A DNA stretch of 64,000 nucleotides. Origin: Collimonas fungivorans Ter331. Lineage in GTDB: Bacteria > Pseudomonadota > Gammaproteobacteria > Burkholderiales > Burkholderiaceae_D. Positions 46,147-54,155 of this stretch are shown here, piece after piece (position 1 is the first letter of the stretch; each line of letters begins with the position of its first letter). The position numbers were made by a program, and so were the translations under genes. The notes below the pieces were generated by a model. It saw nothing but the letters and a program-made list of their open reading frames with translations, had not been told where the DNA came from and did not search any database. The stretch lies in assembly GCF_000221045.1 (NCBI RefSeq), contig NC_015856.1:5122899-5186898 (forward strand), in the 5' to 3' direction.

Positions 46147-47952
46147 TTAGTCGTGCAGCTTGACGCCAAAGCGCAGCGCAATGCCGAGGCCGATGGCCAC
46201 CAGCGTGATGTTGATGAAGGAGAGAGTGGCGACCAGGTCGACCGAGCCGGAAGCCCACAGCGACACGATCAACGCGCCGATCACTTCGGTGCCCGGCGAG
46301 AGCAGGTAGACGCCGGTCGAATATTCGCGTTCGAAGATCAGGAACACCATCAGCCAGGCGCCCAGCACGCCGTAGCGCACCAGCGGCAGCGTGATGTCGC
46401 GTGTCACCTGCGAACGGCGGGCGCCGACCGCACGCGCCGCTTCTTCCAGTTCCGGGCCGACCTGCAGCAGCGCCGTGGTGATCAGGCGCAAGCCGTAGGC
46501 CAGCCACACCACCGAGTACGCCAGCCACACCGAGAAGATGGTGGAGCGCAGTTCGCGCAGTTGCGGAATTACGTGCTCCACCAGCCACTGCGCCACTACG
46601 TTGTCGTAGCCCTTCAGCATGTTGTCGAGAAACGACGGCACGAACAGGAATACCCACAGGAACGACAAGCCGGCCAGCAGGCCCGGCACGGCGCGCGGGA
46701 TCAGTACGCTGTAGTCGAGGAAACGGGTGATGCCGTCCGATTTGCGATGCATGGCCAGCGCGATGCAGCAGTAGCAGGCCACCGCAATCGCACCGCCGAT
46801 GACACCGATCAGGATGGTGTTGACGATGCCACGCACCAGCGCCGGCTGTTCCCAGATATCGCGGAAATGCTGGAAGGTGAAGGTGTCGATCAGCGATACG
46901 CCGTAACCCCAGTGCGAAACAAACGCGCGCAAGGCGATGCCGGACAGCGGAATCACGATCGTGAAAATCAGCCAGGCAGCGATCAGGCCGAACGCCAGCC
47001 ATTTCCACTTGCCCAGCGGCAGCGCCTTCTGGCGCGCGCCCTTGCCCTTGATCGAGACATATTTATTGGCCGAACGCAGCAGCCAGCGCTGGATCATCAC
47101 CAGCGGCAAGGTCACCGCCACCAGGCACACCGCCACTGCCGCCATCAGGTGGTAGGAAGGCGTGCCGAGCTTGTTGGTCAGCTTGTACAGGTAGGTCGGC
47201 AGCACCAGGTGGCCTTCCGGATCGCCCAGCACCAGCACCAGGCCGAACACTTCGAAGCCGAGAAAAAACACCAGCACGCCGGCATAGGCCAGCGCCGGCA
47301 TGATCATCGGCAGCGAGACGTTCAGCGCCACTTGCAGCGGCGAGGCGCCGGCTACGCGCGCCGCTTCCTCCACATCGGCGCCGAGGCTCTTCAGCGCAGC
47401 CGAGGCGTACAGGTAAACGTGCGGCACATGGGTCAGGCCGGCGATGATGACGATGCTGGGGAAGGCGTACACATTCCACGGCGCCGCTTCGATGCCGACC
47501 AGGCGCAGCAGGTCCTGCACCCACACCGTATAGAAGCCGACCGGCCCCATCGCCACTACATAACCGAAGGCGATCACCATCGGCGATACAAAAATCGGCA
47601 CCAGCAGCATCGGCGCGATCCAGCTGCGGCCCGGCAGGTCGGTGCGCACCATCAAGAACGCCAGCATGCCGCCCAACGGCACTGCGATCAGCGCCAGGCC
47701 GCTGGCCAGCAGCAAGCCGTTGATGAAAGCCTGGCGAAAATCCGGATCGTCGAAGATGAAACGATACGGTTCCAGGCTCAGGGTCTTGACCGGCGCGAAG
47801 AACGGCGCGGACAGGAAACTTTGGTAAAAGATCAGCACCAGCGGCAGGAAAATCGCCACCGCCGCCAGCGTGACCACCAGTCCGCGCGGCCAGTTGAGGC
47901 GCGCCAGCCGGGAACGGCTGGCCAGCGGATGGGGAGGAGAAATGGATGTCAT
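46147..47952 (-). CDS. Fused double-domain ABC permease (FbpB/ThiP-like)
   Basis: About 601 residues and 12 or so membrane helices, two permease domains in one chain. Each has an EAA coupling loop: EEAARVAGASPLQVALNVSL in the first half and EEAARAVGARRSQVTRDITL in the second. This architecture is standard for ferric iron, thiamine and aminoethylphosphonate importers. ATG at 47952 is preferred; AAGG lies 6 nt upstream. Confidence 0.9.
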   Translation of the reverse strand: MTSISPPHPLASRSRLARLNWPRGLVVTLAAVAIFLPLVLIFYQSFLSAPFFAPVKTLSLEPYRFIFDDPDFRQAFINGLLLASGLALIAVPLGGMLAFLMVRTDLPGRSWIAPMLLVPIFVSPMVIAFGYVVAMGPVGFYTVWVQDLLRLVGIEAAPWNVYAFPSIVIIAGLTHVPHVYLYASAALKSLGADVEEAARVAGASPLQVALNVSLPMIMPALAYAGVLVFFLGFEVFGLVLVLGDPEGHLVLPTYLYKLTNKLGTPSYHLMAAVAVCLVAVTLPLVMIQRWLLRSANKYVSIKGKGARQKALPLGKWKWLAFGLIAAWLIFTIVIPLSGIALRAFVSHWGYGVSLIDTFTFQHFRDIWEQPALVRGIVNTILIGVIGGAIAVACYCCIALAMHRKSDGITRFLDYSVLIPRAVPGLLAGLSFLWVFLFVPSFLDNMLKGYDNVVAQWLVEHVIPQLRELRSTIFSVWLAYSVVWLAYGLRLITTALLQVGPELEEAARAVGARRSQVTRDITLPLVRYGVLGAWLMVFLIFEREYSTGVYLLSPGTEVIGALIVSLWASGSVDLVATLSFINITLVAIGLGIALRFGVKLHD

Positions 47953-48024
47953 TTTGTACCTTGCAGAAAAACCCGGGTCTTGAAAATCCGCCATCCCCGC
48001 GCAGGCGCGGATGGCATGCTTGCC

Positions 48025-49125
48025 TTATTTCTTCCCTGCGGCGGCTTTCCACTGCTTCAGGAACGCCAGGCGTTTGGTCTGGTCCAGGTATTGCAGCAGG
48101 GTCGGTGTAATCGCGATCGGCTTGAGCGCGCCGCCCAGCTGGGTGGTCAGGCTGCCCAGGGTGTTATGGCCAGTGACGTCAGCACGCAAGGCATACAGCT
48201 GAGACTCGTTCGAGATGATGGTCTGGCCGCGCTTGGACAGCAGGTAGTCGATCCACAGCTTGGCCGCGTTCATGTTCTTGGCTGACTTGTTGATGAACGC
48301 CACGCGCGACAGCACCAGGTTGTAGTCCTTGGTGAAAGAAACGCCGATCGATGGATCCTTGGCGGCGCGCGCCTGGGCGTAAGAGCCGATCACGTTGTAG
48401 CCGATCAGGTTCTCGCCGGAGGAAATCCGCTCCAGCATGGTGCCGGTCGAGGATTGCACGCGGATGCCGACATCGCCGAAGGTTTTCGCCAGGTCCCAGA
48501 ACTGCGGATTGATTTGCGCATCTTCAGTGATGAAAGAGAAACCGACGCCCGATTTTTCGATATCGTAGGTGGTGACCTTGTTGCGGAACTTGTCGGCCTT
48601 GGCGGTCAGCAGCTTGACCAGGTCGGCGTGGGTGGCCGGCACTTCATCGGCGCTCACCAGGCGTTTGTTGTAGACAATGGCCAACGGTTCGAAAGTGGTG
48701 CCGTAAGCGCTGTCCTTGTAGTTGGCCCAGGCCGGGATCGCGGCCGCTTCCTGCGACTTGTACACCGCGGCATAACCTTCGCTGGCCAGCTTGAACTGCA
48801 GGTCCATCGCCGACGACCACAGCACGTCGGCAGTAGCGCCGCCGGCGGCCGCTTCCGAAATGAAGCGGTTGTATACCTCAGTCGAATTCATGTCGTTGAA
48901 CTCGACTTTGACGCCCGGATAAAGCGTGCTGAAATCCTTGATCAACGGTTCCGCAGCCTTGGAATCGGTGGCGCTGTAGATCACCAGCTTGCCTTCTTTC
49001 TTGGCGCCGTCGACGATCTTGGCGTAATCGGCAGGGTAGCCTGCCGGCGCCTGGGCCGAGGCGTTCAGGGCCAGGCCCAGCGATACGGCGGCGATTGCGG
49101 CGGCCAGGGTTTTTTTGATAAGCAT
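48025..49125 (-). CDS. Periplasmic binding protein of the iron-type ABC importer
   Basis: A 366-residue extracellular binding protein (FbpA/AfuA-like). After the signal peptide (ending NASAQ) comes ADYAKIVDGAKKEGKLVIYSATDSKA, typical of the group, and later GYNVIGSYAQARAAKD with potential metal- or anion-liganding Tyr. Ligand could be Fe3+, a phosphonate or an organic acid. Of two in-frame ATGs, the one at 49125 is preferred because GGAG sits 9 nt upstream; it touches the earlier ATG. Confidence 0.88.
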   Translation of the reverse strand: MLIKKTLAAAIAAVSLGLALNASAQAPAGYPADYAKIVDGAKKEGKLVIYSATDSKAAEPLIKDFSTLYPGVKVEFNDMNSTEVYNRFISEAAAGGATADVLWSSAMDLQFKLASEGYAAVYKSQEAAAIPAWANYKDSAYGTTFEPLAIVYNKRLVSADEVPATHADLVKLLTAKADKFRNKVTTYDIEKSGVGFSFITEDAQINPQFWDLAKTFGDVGIRVQSSTGTMLERISSGENLIGYNVIGSYAQARAAKDPSIGVSFTKDYNLVLSRVAFINKSAKNMNAAKLWIDYLLSKRGQTIISNESQLYALRADVTGHNTLGSLTTQLGGALKPIAITPTLLQYLDQTKRLAFLKQWKAAAGKK

Positions 49126-49256
49126 GGGTGTCATCTCCTGAGTGTTATGAGTGCAGCTACTTTTAAAAGGCGCAGGCGAGCCGGCGCCAGCCGGGATTAG
49201 GCTGCCGTTTGGCGTTGCTTGCGGGGTTTTTGCCGGGCCGGTTGCCGCGGCGGGAT

Positions 49257-50219
49257 TTATCTGATCAAGCCAAGCTGGTCCGATTGTTTGCGATAGTCTT
49301 CGACGGTTTTTTTAATGTATGCAGTCAGCTTGTCGCCGCTCATCGCAAACGGATACAGTCCGTTGCGCGCGCGCAGCTGCTCGAATTCCGGGGTCGCCAT
49401 CATCTTGTCGAAGGCGCCGACCCAGCGTTTGTAATCGGCGTCGCTCACCTGCGGGCCCATGTAGACGCCGCGGATGATCGGCCAGCTGACGTCCATGCCC
49501 TGCTCGCGCGCGGTCGGCACATCGGCCAGCGCACCCGGCAGCCGTTTTTCAGACAACACCACCAGCACACGGATCTCGCCGTCCAGCGAATGCAGGGTAG
49601 CTTCCGAAGCATCGCCGGAAACTACCTGCACATGGCCGGCGCGCAAGGCGGTGAAAGCCTCGCCGCCGCCTTCCAGCGCGACGAAGCGCAGGTTCTTGGG
49701 ATCGATTTGTTTTTGCTTGGCCAGCAGGGAAATTTTCAGCCAGTCCTGGCTGCCCACCGTGCCGGCGGCGCCGATAGTGACTTTCGAGGGATTTTTCTTG
49801 AGGGCGTCCAGCAGGTCGGGCAGGGTTTTGTACGGCGAATCGCTGCGCACTGCGATCATGCCGTAGTCGACGCCGAGCGCAGCTACCCAGCGCACGTTGC
49901 TGACGTCGGCGTCGCCGTATTTCCCCTGCGCCAGGTTCATCAGCGAGCCGCCCGAAAACGCCACCAGCGTATCGGCTTCGGCGCGGCGCTGGGTAACAAT
50001 GGAATTCCAGGCCACGGCGCCGATGCCGCCCGGCAGGTAGCTGATCTTGACCGGATGTGCGGATGAGGATTGCAGCTGCAGGCCCTTCTGCACCAGCTTG
50101 CAGGTCACGGCCATGCCGCCGCCCGGTTTGGCGGGCGCAATGCACTGCACCGGCGCCGCGTGGGCGCCGAGCGTGACACATGCACTGAGTGCAGCAATCC
50201 AGGTGATTACGGAATTCAT
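49257..50219 (-). CDS. Bug/TctC-family periplasmic binding protein
   Basis: A 320-residue tripartite-tricarboxylate-transporter receptor (Bug family, abundant in Betaproteobacteria). Signal peptide, then VQCIAPAKPGGGMAVTCKLVQ (ligand loop), ISYLPGGIGAVAWNSIV and GAAGTVGSQDW. Family members bind carboxylates, for example citrate or aromatic acids. No tctA/tctB transporter genes are adjacent, so it may act as a solute sensor for the divergent TctD/TctE pair, as BctC does in Bordetella (known for the family, inferred here). Confidence 0.9.
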   Translation of the reverse strand: MNSVITWIAALSACVTLGAHAAPVQCIAPAKPGGGMAVTCKLVQKGLQLQSSSAHPVKISYLPGGIGAVAWNSIVTQRRAEADTLVAFSGGSLMNLAQGKYGDADVSNVRWVAALGVDYGMIAVRSDSPYKTLPDLLDALKKNPSKVTIGAAGTVGSQDWLKISLLAKQKQIDPKNLRFVALEGGGEAFTALRAGHVQVVSGDASEATLHSLDGEIRVLVVLSEKRLPGALADVPTAREQGMDVSWPIIRGVYMGPQVSDADYKRWVGAFDKMMATPEFEQLRARNGLYPFAMSGDKLTAYIKKTVEDYRKQSDQLGLIR

Positions 50220-50409
50220 TGTCTCCTACCCATTCTGTTGTTGTTTCACCTGCAATGCAGATGCGAAACCCAGGGCTTTATTCATTTTTTTACATCATAA
50301 CGGCGGCAGTCTTTCATTTTCCTTTCACTCAGATTTTGCCAAGCGAGGTTTTCTGTGTGAGTATTGACCGCCCGTTTTTGAATTCTAGCTGCCATAAGTT
50401 GCCATAGCC

Positions 50410-51093
50410 ATGCGGATTTTACTGATTGAAGACCACGTTGAGTTGTCGCGCTGGCTGACCAAGGCGCTGCAGGATGCGCACTGGTCGGTCGAATGCGCCA
50501 TGAACGGCGCCGACGCCGACAGCCTGCTGCACACCCAGCAGTATGCGCTGGTGATCCTGGACCTGAGCCTGCCGAAAATGGACGGGCTGGAAGTCTTGAA
50601 GCGCTTGCGCGCGCGCGGCAGCAAGACCCCGGTATTGATCCTGACCGCGCGCGGCGGTTTGCAAGACCGGGTGCAGGGCCTGAACCTGGGCGCCGACGAC
50701 TACCTGGCCAAACCGTTCGAACTGGTCGAGCTGGAAGCGCGCGTCAAGGCCCTGCTGCGTCGCGCGCAAGGCGGCGAAGCGCCGATCTACAGCTGCGGCG
50801 CCTTGCAGTTCGATACGGTGTCGCGCATGTTCAGCTATGGCAACGCGGTGCTGGCGCTGACGCCGCGTGAACATGCGGTGCTGGAAGTGCTGATCAGCCG
50901 CGCCGGCCGCGTGGTGTCCAAGGAAAAACTGTTCGACGAAGTGTTTTCGCTGGTCGACGACGCCAATCCAGACGCGATTGAAATCTATATCCATCGCTTG
51001 CGCAAGAAATTGCAGCGCCCCGGCGCCGAAGCGGTCGCCATCACTACCTTGCGCGGCCTCGGCTACCTGCTGGAAGTTGTTGCCGAAAAATGA
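50410..51093 (+). CDS. OmpR-family response regulator, TctD-like
   Basis: A 227-residue regulator. The receiver domain has the phospho-acceptor Asp51 in VILDLSLPKMDG and Lys in YLAKPFELVELE; the C-terminal winged helix follows (LALTPREHAVLEVLISRAGR and EIYIHRLRKKL). Divergent from the Bug binding protein by 190 bp and overlapping the histidine kinase gene by 4 bp. Confidence 0.93.
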   Translation: MRILLIEDHVELSRWLTKALQDAHWSVECAMNGADADSLLHTQQYALVILDLSLPKMDGLEVLKRLRARGSKTPVLILTARGGLQDRVQGLNLGADDYLAKPFELVELEARVKALLRRAQGGEAPIYSCGALQFDTVSRMFSYGNAVLALTPREHAVLEVLISRAGRVVSKEKLFDEVFSLVDDANPDAIEIYIHRLRKKLQRPGAEAVAITTLRGLGYLLEVVAEK

Positions 51094-52598
51094 AGGCGCC
51101 GCCAGTCCATCCGCATGCAGCTGCGGCTGAATCCAAGCCGGCAAAGTCTTTGGGCAGCCTGCGCAGCCAGCTGCTGAGCTGGCTCCTGATCCCCTTGCTG
51201 CTGCTGGTGGCGCTGGATGCCTTTTCCGTCTACCGCAACGCGCTCGATGTGGCCGACCTGGCGTACGACCGCGCCCTGCTCGCTTCGACCCGTGCGTTGG
51301 CGGAACGAGTGTCGGTGGTCGATGGCAAGGTGGTCGCCGATGTGCCGTATGTGGCGTTGGACAGCTTCGAGACCGATACCCTGGGCCGTATCTACTACAA
51401 GGTCACCGGCACCCGCGGCGAATTCGTTTCAGGTTACGAAGACCTGCCGGCCTTGCCGCCGGACGTGCCGCGCTCGGAAATCTATCCTGCGCTGGTGCGT
51501 TTTTATCATGCCAACTATCACAACCAGGCAGTGCGCATCGCCGCCCTGTACCAACCGGTGTACGACGACTCGATGCGCGGCATCGCCCTGATCCAGGTCG
51601 GCGAAACCATGGATGCGCGCAGCGACCTGACCCGCAAGATTTTGTTCAGCACCTTGTGGCGGCAAGGGTTGCTGGTGACGGTCGCGGCCTTGCTGGTGTG
51701 GTTTGCGGTGCGTTTTGTGCTGCGCCCGCTGATGCAGCTGAAAGCCGCGGTGGAAGCGCGCGCCACCACCGACCTGGCCGATTTCGAAGTTAACCAGGTG
51801 CATCGGGAAGTGCGGCCGCTGGTGGTCGCCATGAATGGCTACATGGGACGCTTGCAGGCGCTGATCACCGGCCAGCGCCGTTTCATTGCCGACGCTTCGC
51901 ATCAGCTGCGCACCCCGCTCACGGTACTTAAAACGCAGGCCGAACTGGCGTTGCGCGAACTGGATCGCAATCCTAACGATGCGCGTGCCTGGCACAGCCT
52001 GCGCGAAATCGTCGCCAGCATTGCCGGCACCACCGATGCCACCGTCCACCTGGCCAACCGGCTGCTGACGCTGGCGCGCGCCGAGCACGGTGCGGCCGAG
52101 AGCGGCAATGAACCGGTGTCGCTCACCGACATCGCACACCAGGTCGGCATGGAACAGGCGCGCGCCGCGGTGAAGAAACAGATCGACCTGTCCTTCGATG
52201 CGGCCGACCAGCTAATCGTCAGCGGCAATGCCTTGCTGCTGCACGAGCTGATCAGCAATCTGCTGGACAATGCGATTCATTACACTCCGGCCGGCGGCAA
52301 GATCGTATTGCGCGTGCGGCGCGACAGTGAGGCCCGGCGCGCCCTGCTGGAAGTGGAAGACAGCGGCATGGGCGTCGCCGAAGAGGATCGGGAGCGCGTG
52401 TTTTCCGCCTTCTATCGCGCGCCGTCCGCGCAGCAGCAGAACCCCAGCGGCGCCGGCCTCGGCTTGTCGATCGTGCGCGATATCGCGTCCTCGCATGGCG
52501 CGCGGGTTACGCTATCCGCGGTTGAAGAGGACAAGGAGCTGGCTCCCGGCCTGAAGGTGACGGTCAGCTTCCCCTTGGCTTTATCGATTGATTCCTGA
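51090..52598 (+). CDS. Sensor histidine kinase, TctE-like
   Basis: A 502-residue kinase. Two membrane helices flank a periplasmic 2CSK_N-type sensor domain of about 150 residues (first helix LLSWLLIPLLLLVALDAF, second LLVTVAALLVWFAVRFVL). A HAMP-like segment is followed by the H-box RFIADASHQLRTPLTVL and an HATPase domain (ISNLLDNAIHYTPAGGKIVL, GAGLGLSIVRDIASSHGARV). It senses a carboxylate, perhaps via the Bug protein, and phosphorylates the TctD-like regulator. The divergent Bug gene, and possibly the ABC operon downstream of it, are likely targets. Confidence 0.93.
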   Translation: MKAPPVHPHAAAAESKPAKSLGSLRSQLLSWLLIPLLLLVALDAFSVYRNALDVADLAYDRALLASTRALAERVSVVDGKVVADVPYVALDSFETDTLGRIYYKVTGTRGEFVSGYEDLPALPPDVPRSEIYPALVRFYHANYHNQAVRIAALYQPVYDDSMRGIALIQVGETMDARSDLTRKILFSTLWRQGLLVTVAALLVWFAVRFVLRPLMQLKAAVEARATTDLADFEVNQVHREVRPLVVAMNGYMGRLQALITGQRRFIADASHQLRTPLTVLKTQAELALRELDRNPNDARAWHSLREIVASIAGTTDATVHLANRLLTLARAEHGAAESGNEPVSLTDIAHQVGMEQARAAVKKQIDLSFDAADQLIVSGNALLLHELISNLLDNAIHYTPAGGKIVLRVRRDSEARRALLEVEDSGMGVAEEDRERVFSAFYRAPSAQQQNPSGAGLGLSIVRDIASSHGARVTLSAVEEDKELAPGLKVTVSFPLALSIDS

Positions 52599-52676
52599 TA
52601 GCGTTAGACATGCCGACAATTTGCATCGGTCCGGCAAACGGTTCCGCGTGATGTTTCAACACGAAGGAGGCAGGCT

Positions 52677-52988
52677 TTGAGCGATATGCCCGTTAAAATA
52701 GTGCATGGCACGGCCCTCAGCGATGAACAAAAAAAAGATTTGCTGCACCGGCTGGCGCGGGTCGAAGGCCAGATCCGCGGCGTGCAGAAACTGATCGCCA
52801 ATGCCGCCGTGCCGGCCGATTGCGAAGGCGTCGCCCAGCAGCTGGCGGCGGCTCGCAAGGCGCTCGACAGGGCTTTCGTCACCTTGCTGACGGACGCCAT
52901 CGTCACTCATACCGCAGCCGCGGCCAATCCCGAGCAAGCCGAAAAAAGCGCCAGGAACCTGGCGGCTTTGCTGGATAAATTTGCCTGA
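52677..52988 (+). CDS. CsoR/RcnR/FrmR-family (DUF156) repressor with altered ligand site; TTG start
   Basis: About 103 residues, all-alpha: LHRLARVEGQIRGVQKLIAN is the family opening. The conserved Cys is present (Cys49 in PADCEGVAQQL). By eye, the family His (CsoR His61/FrmR His60) is replaced by Ala; the nearest His is His78, four positions off, and no second Cys is seen. Metal binding of the usual kind is therefore doubtful, and formaldehyde or sulfur sensing equally so. The TTG start is supported by AAGGAGG 6 nt upstream (52664-52670); the next ATG at 52686 would be 15 nt away. Confidence 0.85.
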   Translation: MSDMPVKIVHGTALSDEQKKDLLHRLARVEGQIRGVQKLIANAAVPADCEGVAQQLAAARKALDRAFVTLLTDAIVTHTAAAANPEQAEKSARNLAALLDKFA

Positions 52989-53096
52989 GCCGCAGTAATG
53001 AAGTAATGACTGAAATTTTTTAAGCGCACCAGCTATTCCTGGGCCAAGCTGCCATTCCTATAATTCTTTTCAGACGATACCGAAAAGAGGAAGCGC

Positions 53097-53639
53097 ATGA
53101 TCTCAGCCGGCAATCACGGGGCCACGCAAGCAGGAATCGGCATGATAGAAGTGCTGGTGGCGATCGTCATCACCGCCTTCGCCATGTTTGCCTTGATCGG
53201 TACACAGACCCTCGCCCTGCGTTACCAGAAGACCGCCCATTTGCGCGCCACGGCCAGCCAGTTCAGCGCAGACCTGGCCGATCGCGTACGCGCCAATATC
53301 CGCGGCGCCGACAGCGGTGCATACAACCTGTCGCAGCAGGCTTATCCTGCCGTCGACGAATCCGCGCCATCCTGCTCCGATTTCGCCGGATGCACGCCGC
53401 AGGAACTGGCGGCAAACGATATCCAGGAGTGGCGCACCGGCCTCGGCGATGCGATGGCCGGCGGCTGGGGCGAAATCACCGGTTCGCTGGCGGACGGTTT
53501 CACGGTCAAGGTGTATTTCCTGGATCCGCCGGCCTCCGACGCGGAACCTGATCCGGTCGCAAAGAATTGTGAGCCCAGCGCCGCCGATCCGGTTCTGCAC
53601 AAAGATGTGATGTGTCTTGCCAGCGCTTTTTTCCCATGA
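53097..53639 (+). CDS. pilV: Type IV pilus minor pilin PilV
   Basis: A 180-residue prepilin-like protein. Leader cleavage is expected after Gly13, giving IGMIEVLVAIVITAFAMFAL with Glu at +5, the standard type III signal. LRATASQFSADLADRVRANI matches PilV. It starts a run pilV-pilX-pilY1, each overlapping or nearly touching, that prime pilus assembly. FimT, PilW and PilE-like partners usually within such a cluster are missing here. Confidence 0.85.
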   Translation: MISAGNHGATQAGIGMIEVLVAIVITAFAMFALIGTQTLALRYQKTAHLRATASQFSADLADRVRANIRGADSGAYNLSQQAYPAVDESAPSCSDFAGCTPQELAANDIQEWRTGLGDAMAGGWGEITGSLADGFTVKVYFLDPPASDAEPDPVAKNCEPSAADPVLHKDVMCLASAFFP

Positions 53640-54145
53640 AAAAATCTTTGCGCCGGCAGCCAGGACTGATCCTGCCCATGTTGCTGATCAGCCTGCTGGT
53701 GATGATGCTGCTCGCTTTCAGTGTCTTGCGCACTGCGCTGCTGGAAGAAAAAATGGCGGCCAATGCCGGCAACTTGCAAATGGCTTTCCAGGCCGCCGAA
53801 CATGCGCTGCGTTTTTGCGAAAACCAGCTGCAACTGTCGCCGATCGCCATCCCGCAGCTCAAGCAAGGGCCGGTTCCGGTCGATGACGACAACAGCAAAC
53901 CCTATTGGGAAATCGCGGACAGCTGGCGCAACAGCGAGGTTTCGGTAGCCGTGCCGCGTAACGCCGGGGAAGGAGCGCAGCCTGCCGCGCCGTCGCGCTG
54001 CCTGGTTGAACGGCTGCAGTTCGATGCGGACATGCAGTACCAGCAGCAACAGCCGTCACCGCGTCCGGCGTTCAGGATTACTGCCAGAGGTATAGGCGCC
54101 AGCAGTGCGGCGGTGGTGCTGTTGCAAAGCTATCTGCTTTTATAA
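53636..54145 (+). CDS. pilX: Type IV pilus assembly protein PilX
   Basis: A 169-residue protein with PilX N-terminal domain: LILPMLLISLLVMMLLAFSV then RTALLEEKMAANAGNLQMAF and QAAEHALRFCENQL. As usual in PilX the +5 Glu is absent. Starts by ATGA overlap with pilV. Minor pilins of this kind and PilY1 form the tip complex. Confidence 0.85.
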   Translation: MKKSLRRQPGLILPMLLISLLVMMLLAFSVLRTALLEEKMAANAGNLQMAFQAAEHALRFCENQLQLSPIAIPQLKQGPVPVDDDNSKPYWEIADSWRNSEVSVAVPRNAGEGAQPAAPSRCLVERLQFDADMQYQQQQPSPRPAFRITARGIGASSAAVVLLQSYLLL

Positions 54146-54155
54146 AACGCCAGCC

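Noticed and set aside
46135..48285. A 716-residue open frame opposite the ABC permease
   Set aside because: It is the antisense of a clear double-domain permease and has Arg/Gln/His-rich composition typical of shadow frames in GC-rich DNA.
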